Of a stretch of 64,000 bases of DNA, positions 58,189 to 64,000 are shown one piece after another. The position numbers were made by a program, and so were the translations under genes. Every line of letters starts with the position of its first letter. The stretch's first letter is position 1. The notes beneath the pieces are model-generated. The model was given only the letters and a program-made list of their open reading frames with translations, was not told the origin of the DNA and did no database searches. This stretch comes from Neckera pumila. Taxonomy: Eukaryota; Streptophyta; Bryopsida; Hypnales; Neckeraceae. The stretch spans positions 13,920,975-13,984,974 of the forward strand of contig OZ018409.1 in the NCBI GenBank assembly GCA_963969595.1, written 5' to 3'.

Positions 58189-59854
58189 CACTTTCGAATT
58201 GACAGGATACCGTGTAACGCAAGCACAATGTGGAGAGATTTCGATAGACAAAAGCTTGAAAAGTGAATACCAGCCATGTATTTGGAAAGTAAATACGTGA
58301 TCTGTAACTCAAACAATGTGGTAACTAAAATAAGTCAAATTTATTTTTATTAATTATTTTTTTATTTTTATCCTCATTGATTCCCATGTTTTCTGTTTTT
58401 CCTTTTTTATGCAAACCATGTCGAGTAGATGACGTTCCTCAACGTATGCTTGCTTTAGCTTTGTCAGTATGCTCATGTACATGACAAATAGTACACTAAT
58501 AAACTATATTCAATAGGCAGCATACCTGTACAATATAGCGTACCAGAGCTCCACCACACGTACAGTCCTCCATTCCCGTATCCAGATTCGGCATTTGCTA
58601 GAACCAACGATCGACAAATCCGGATAGACTAGTATTGCAGTAACGTAAAAATTAATTCCATCCCTGAAATCCCTGAACCTCGTTGATACCGAAGTGGCAT
58701 GCACAAGCTTTCTCACTGTTTCACTCTTTTGCGTTGGAACACTCAACTGAATGTCTCAAAACTGTACTTGGATAAACCCCAAAAGTCTATAGAACAAATG
58801 GGAGACCCACTGCATTGAAAAGAAAAAACCAAGTACAAAAACAGCCAAGCCCAAAGGCTGGTCAAATGAAGAGAACGTCTACATACATTGAGTTGTGAAT
58901 AAAGACCATTCAATAAAGACCATTCGAAATCAGGTGAATCAGGCCACCAGGGGATCCAACTAGGGTCCGTGAAGTTCCTAGATTCCTGGGTGGCTTTAAT
59001 TCGAAAGAAATAGCACCACGTATACTTTGATGCCTTGACCTGTTTTAAGGATGTAGTAGAAGCTTGCTGCCTTGCTCGCCACATAACTTACACAGCCAGA
59101 TGATTCATAATGTTCTCTATCTTAGCTGGGGCTGGGGTCTTGGGTGCGGTGGTGATAGGCTATGGCCTCACGACCCAGTCAACAATTCCTTGTGCTTGCG
59201 TGCCTTCGCCGGAGCCGTTTCTGCACTAGGATCATCGGACCGTTATGTCCTGACTCCTGACTCCTGAGACTGGGAATACTACTGTACTGGTATAATTGAT
59301 TTCGTCAGGAAGAATAAGAAAGAAGGAAAAGGAAAGGGAAAAGAAAGAGAGAATGATGGAAAAAAGAACAAGACAATGGTATCCGCCAAACTTATAACTT
59401 AACAAATTGTGTACGAATCACTTTTCACAAGGCCTTGAGTCAAAGTAACCTTCAAGGACCTTTTTTCAAGGAAGCTTAAAGAAGTGAAAAGAATCCAATG
59501 ACTAGTTTCCATAAATTAGATGGATATTTTCTAAGGCTTGGTATTAGAGATCGTAGGAAATTTGATTTTCAACCTTACATTGGAAAGATTGGAGATTCGT
59601 CCCAAGAGCTAAAGTATTGAGCCTGGGGAGAAACTAATAAGTGATGTTACTCCTTCATGAAGTCATTCATCCGAAACCTCAACATAGGGTAACAATGTTA
59701 TTTTGCCTTGGGGCTAACTTGATAAATGAGGACTAATATGATTTGAATTAAGTAAAAAGTAGCCCCTACCTACCCTAGATGGGAGGAGTGTGGCTATACA
59801 TGGGGCTAATAAGGTCTAAACCCATCTTTTTTCAGTCAAAGATAACAACCCCAA
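58189..59854. other. Intergenic, nothing assigned
   Basis: Short frames only. AAAGACCATTCAATAAAGACCATTC at about 58903-58926 is a small tandem duplication. Confidence 0.25.
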
Positions 59855-60085
59855 TTAACCCTGTAAAGACGGGTTGGTCTCTGCGGAAATCATCCTTTCT
59901 GATACACTGTGAATCATCTACTTTCATAAAACCAAAAGCACACATTTGAAGACAAGCTACTCTAGAAGGCCTCCTCTTTCTGCAGAAAATTTCCAAGGAT
60001 GAACAATTGCACTTCTGTCTTACATGAAAATATTCTCTGTCATCCATCGGACACTGGTTGTCTGCGGCAGCGTTACAGGGTTGAA
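59855..60085 (+). mobile_element. T2 element, reference copy (~230 bp)
   Basis: Left border TTAACCCTGTAAAGACGGG, right border CGTTACAGGGTTGAA (TTAA gained a G). ATACACTGTGAATCATCTAC, AAGGATGAACAATTGCACTT and GTCATCCATCGGACACTGG are shared by all T2 copies. Ends resemble T1 ends in the TTAACCC start only. Confidence 0.65.
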
Positions 60086-60097
60086 CCTCCCATTGCT

Positions 60098-60471
60098 TAG
60101 AGCATCACCACCGGGCTTGCAAAATGCAAGCCAGGTTGCAAGCCTGGCAGTCCATTTTGCAAGCCGGGGAAGAAGGGTCGTCCCACCCGTGGCCTCTTAA
60201 GAGGCCATTGCCACCCAATGAGCTACGTCCACATTCACGGATCATGTCCTTGCTTTTTGGGAAAGTGAAAAAGTATTTGTCTCATGCGGTTTGCAAGCCG
60301 GTTTGCAAGCCACCCTTTGGCTTGCAAAAGAGCCCGGTTTTGCAAGCCACCAGCGGCTTTTGACTTGGCCTCTTAACAAGTTCATCCATTATGCAAGACG
60401 GGTGGGGCAATTTTGCAAGCCTCTCTAAACAAGTCATCCAATATGCAAGACGAGTGGGGATGCTCTTATGA
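60098..60471. mobile_element. MITE with AGAGCATC ends, rich in GCAAGCC
   Basis: Left AGAGCATCACCACCGGGC and right GTGGGGATGCTCT form the inverted ends. GCAAGCC appears at least seven times and its inverse GGCTTGC at least twice within about 370 bp, with spacing of about 10 bp in places (60296 and 60306). Noncoding. Confidence 0.6.
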
Positions 60472-61800
60472 GTTATTTTCTTGAGGTATTTGTGTGATGT
60501 CTCGGACGCTTTCTTTTGCCGATCACTACGGGATAAGGTAGCTCATCATTCACTACCAAAATCCGGTGTTGTTTCTGAAACTTTGTGCAACCGTTTCGGA
60601 CTCAAAAGTCTCAGTCAGTTTAGACCCTTTCCTGTCTGAAAAGTGTCGAAAACCACCCCCCGGCTATTTTGGGAATCTAGCTCGCTCATCAGTCTGCCAT
60701 GGTTTCCAGTTTGCGGTGCTTTTCCTACATTGGAATCATCACTGATCACTCTCTCTTTCGAGTTTCCCCAAAAAACTCCCAAGCAATCAACGTCTTCCCC
60801 TTCTTCCCTCCTCTTTTCTTTTCCCCTCTGGCTCTCACACTCCTGGGCCCAACCCAACGTTTGATGAAGCTGGCCACGTCTCCCATCCCCAAACCGAGAG
60901 GACCACTGCCGTGGCTCATCGATCACAGGGATTGAGGAAAAAGGCACATTCTCCACCCACGTGCCCCACTTGGTTCCTATCAATTGCTCTGCTTCAGAAC
61001 CGATGATCGGCACAACCTAATAATAATAAGCTAGGTTCAGTATTGATTGAACCTCAGGTTTTGACACAGGCAAGTCCATCTAATTAAAGCTAGTCGACCA
61101 TTGTCCGTTCGCTGAGGGGAAGAAAAATATCTGCCTCGGGCGGATAATGGGTGGCAGCAGTACGTACTGCCCTCGGTCCCTGCCTGTCTCAGCTGTGATT
61201 AAACATTGCTTCAATTGCCGTTCCGTTCCGTTCCTAGATTCTTGAGCTAGCGCACATGCTGGGGATCGTCGAGCTTTCCCTGAATAGAAGCCTCGCCCTT
61301 GCTCCTAGACTGGCAATGATTTGAGACCGCGGAGGTACACTGTGCTGTTCGACGAGGGAATGCAGTCATTGGTCGATGCGGGAAAACAGAACAACAACTG
61401 GGGATGGCAGGCCAGGCCACTGGACACTGGACACTGTAGCCGTACCTGCATGCAACTGCGTCCCTGCCTTTAATTACACCGGGGGAGGTCAAAAATCAGA
61501 CCTGCACAACGGATTAAATTAGGAGTTTGACATTATTCATCTTTATCACATAATATTCTCACACTTGGTTCAGTTGCAAGCTGCTAATAAGAAGAAGGAA
61601 TTAACGACAGGCGCGGACCCACTTCAATCATAGTGAGTATGGCTTGCAGCAAGCACCACAATTAGGGTGCAAAGTCAAAGCATTATTCACTATTCACTGT
61701 ATTCACTGCATGTCCTGACCGCACAAACTTTGGGCAAGCAATAAGTAACATCCATACCCTCCTTCAAGAGGATTAGCCTTATTGACAAGTGCATGTTGTT
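60472..61800. other. GC-richer intergenic section, no gene recognised
   Basis: 60600-61480 has gene-like composition. The longest frame (minus strand, 60615-61013, 132 residues) resembles nothing I know and overlaps plus-strand frames of similar quality. A CTGGACACTGGACACTG short duplication is at 61419-61437. It could be a promoter or first exon of a gene beyond the window or be decayed sequence. Confidence 0.25.
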
Positions 61801-61927
61801 TTAACCCTTGAACAACACAATGGATGTTTATTGTCCTATGGATGACAAAGAATCCTTCTACATGAGATAGAAGTGCAAATATTCATCCTTAGGATTTGTT
61901 TGAAAAGGAAAGGTCTTGCACAATAGT

Positions 61928-63210
61928 TTAACCCCTAAAATTCTATGACTATGTTTCTTCCAAAAATGCTCAAAAATTGGCATTTTTAGTACAAACACCA
62001 AATTTTTGAGTTTTTTTCTTGATGCATGTGACCATAGGATCTTGTAGTATGCTAACTTGAAAACATGTGGTAAAAATTTTAGAAATTTCCACCATGTGAA
62101 TTGCAAGATAAAAAAAGCATTCAAATTCATTGAAATCATTTTTTTGCCTTGCAAAAAACTAGGCAGCTGCACTTCACAAGCTCAGTTTATGGAAAAATGT
62201 CCAAAATGATGTTGCTTCTTTGGATTCTTTTTCCTAAACAAGTCAAGTTGGCTACATGCTTGAAAATTTTCACATGATCTGAAATCCATTAGAGAAAATT
62301 TTAGGCCTTTGGAGGGTTGCTCCACAGCCCTCCAAGGTAACGTGAAATTTACTTTTTCTTTGCTCAAAAATTCGTTTTTTCCCTATTTCCGTACAACACT
62401 TCCTATTGTGATGGGGCAGGAACCAAAATTCGCGAATAAAAAATTAATAATAATAATTTTTTAAATCTTAAAAAAAAAAAATTAAAAAAAATTCTGCAAA
62501 ATTTGACTGTTCCGGCGAGCAATCAACCACTCTGACTACTCACCGTAGCAGTCAACTTGAGTGATAAACCAAGATTTTTAATAGCTTGGTTTGTCACTCC
62601 AGAGCAGCCCTTCAAAGGGCTGATATTTCTTCTAATGGTACAACATATAGGAAAAAAAACAATAAACAAAAAGAAGTAGAGAATGATTCAAAATACAAAA
62701 TTGTTAATAATTTAGTTATAGAATTGAAAAATGCCAATCCCAATGATTACAATGTTGTAATAAACAATCTACATCCTATGATTTTATTTTTTTCCAAAAA
62801 ATATTGAAAATTGAATAAGATAAAGGACTTCAAAGTTTATTTTAGAGTAGAGAGTGCATAATTGCCAACAAACAAAAAATCCTCATAACTTTTGACTCAT
62901 TGATCAAAATGAAATGATTCAAAGCTTTTTACATATATATAACTCTAGAAAACCAATTTCAATTTTTTGTTTTTGAAAAAAGTGATTTTTCTTATCTATT
63001 CGGACTGCCCATTTACAAAAAAAAAACATATTAGGCCCTAATTTTTTACTCATATTTCCAAATGTCATGAAATTTAGTGCATATGAAAGATATTCTTCAT
63101 CCCCACCTTCTATAAAAATTTGGGCAAAAAATATGGAAATCTCTAGTCACACGTATCTGCCCAAAATTTCTATGTAGCCAAAAAACACATGCTGGTCCTT
63201 TAGAAATTAA
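61928..63210 (+). mobile_element. T1b element inserted in T2, itself carrying an M2 MITE
   Basis: Left border TTAACCCCTAAAATTCTATG, right border GGTCCTTTAGAAATTAA. Reverse-complement sister of 30571-31504 (AAGTTGGCTACATGCTT, CTAGTCACACGTATCTGCCC). Apart from the inserted M2 (62281-62636) its length is about 927 bp. Confidence 0.78.
62281..62636. mobile_element. CATTAG-ended MITE (M2), innermost layer of the nest
   Basis: Starts CATTAGAGAAAATTTTAGGC near 62287 and ends GATATTTCTTCTAATG at about 62638. The uninterrupted sister T1b reads GAAATTGTACAA at this site; here GAAATC precedes and GTACAA follows the element, so no target duplication is visible. Confidence 0.72.
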
Positions 63211-63305
63211 CTTCCAATGATTTTTTTAAGCAAATAATTTATACAGTCCCCCCAATGGATGATTTCCCACACTGTCCAGCCTATCTTTTAAGGACTTAGG
63301 ATTAA

Positions 63306-64000
63306 CTAAGGTACTGATGAACTTCTATATATGTTACACATAGAGAGTAAGAAATTTCTAAGACATACAACATTATAACACGTAACAATAATAGATATTG
63401 AATTTATCAATTTTGGTCTATCAACAATAATACATATTTTCATTTATCAACTTTTTGGCAATTCTAACTCATAGCAAGGTATACTTATAAAGGGTGTACC
63501 AAAAAATTAGTCACATTAGAGAAAATTTCAACCCTCTACAAAGCTAAATTGATGCATGAGAATATGGAATTATGGAAATATCAGCCCCAAAAGGTTGTCA
63601 GGCAATTTGTAAGGTGAGCAATCAACCAAGGCGCCCTGTTGGAATTCCAACTGAAAAATCATTTATTATTATTATTTTTTTCCAAAACAGAAAAATATAT
63701 ATCAATGTAATTGCACATTTGCCAACAACCTGGACCCTGTACAGGGTCCAGGTAATAGGGTCCAGATTTTTTGTAATGCATGTAGCATCTAACAATTAGC
63801 ATCTAACATTTCTCTAACATTTGAGGATCTAGAAGGGAGTGAAATTCTGTAAGATATATGAGATTTTAATGATTATCAAGGTAGCAAGTATAGAGGTTTG
63901 TTTGTAGTAGATGTGTCAATGATTCATGAATAGTGTTGTCATTAAATCATTAGAATAAACTCATTCAAAACAAGAATATTTCCTAAAGCATGCTCTAATT
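63306..64000. other. AT-rich end of window, M2 end fragment and a perfect palindrome
   Basis: CACATTAGAGAAAATTTCAACC at 63511 is an isolated M2 left end. A perfect 26-bp palindrome centred between 63740 and 63741 (arm ACCTGGACCCTGT) is followed by another AGGGTCCAG. No gene. Confidence 0.35.

Larger units (their letters stand above)
61801..63305 (-). mobile_element. T2 element split by a T1b insertion
   Basis: Left part 61801-61931 (TTAACCCTTGAACAACAC, GATGACAAAGAATCCTTC, AATATTCATCCTTAGG, GGTCTTGCACAATAG). Right part 63207-63305 (CTTCCAATGATTTTTTTAAG, GGATGATTTCCCACACTGT, CAGCCTATCTTTTAAGGAC, ending GATTAA). Joined, these follow 46146-46381; the insertion site is a TTAA where that copy has TTGA. 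Confidence 0.7.

Noticed and set aside
60615..61013. 132-codon minus-strand frame
   Set aside because: No recognisable domain, overlapping plus-strand frames of similar quality, no splice context. Kept only as unassigned DNA.

Overview
The window looks like land-plant nuclear DNA: two intron-containing plant genes lie at the ends of an AT-rich, gene-poor block crowded with short non-autonomous DNA transposons. The genes are an Elongin-A subunit gene (323-1837, five exons) and an R2R3-MYB transcription factor gene (51861-54530, three exons, MYB52/54/56-like subgroup). Exon GC content, intron size and repeat density suggest a large-genome plant. A lycophyte or another non-flowering plant is my guess, but the sequence alone does not settle it. 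I see no organellar, bacterial or viral genes, no rRNA or tRNA gene and no CRISPR array.

Layout. 1-2640: Elongin-A gene and flanks. 2.7-16 kb: assorted MITEs (TA-target, CATTAG-ended, AGTGAAAT-ended) and unassigned AT-rich DNA, with the first full copy of a ~920-bp TTAA-flanked family at 9.6 kb. 17.5-50 kb: dominated by that family, here called T1, with its relatives T1b, T2 (~230 bp) and T3 (~0.9-1.0 kb). They often sit next to each other or inside each other, with MULE-type MITEs, TA-target MITEs, a long fold-back and poly-A-tailed retroposon ends between them. 46.4-47.5 kb: a GC-rich island with no recognised gene. 50.2-54.5 kb: GC-rich promoter and leader, then the MYB gene. 54.5-64 kb: mostly unassigned DNA, a few MITEs and a three-layer nested insertion at 61.8-63.3 kb.

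The most interesting content is the T1/T1b/T2/T3 group. Most complete copies begin TTAA-CCCCTAAAGGACC or a close variant and end with its inverse, GGTCCTTTAGGGG-TTAA. Two nested insertions (33019-33954 and 61928-63210) fall exactly in a TTAA of an older copy and leave TTAA on both sides. TTAA target duplication with CCC/GGG ends is the signature of the piggyBac superfamily, or alternatively of another 4-bp-TSD group such as Sola. I know of these mainly from outside flowering plants. No copy encodes a transposase, so all are non-autonomous. The window also carries internal empty-site controls for a TA-target MITE (12375-13248) and for a CATTAG-ended MITE that seems to insert with no target duplication. 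Family names such as T1 or M2 are labels made for this report.
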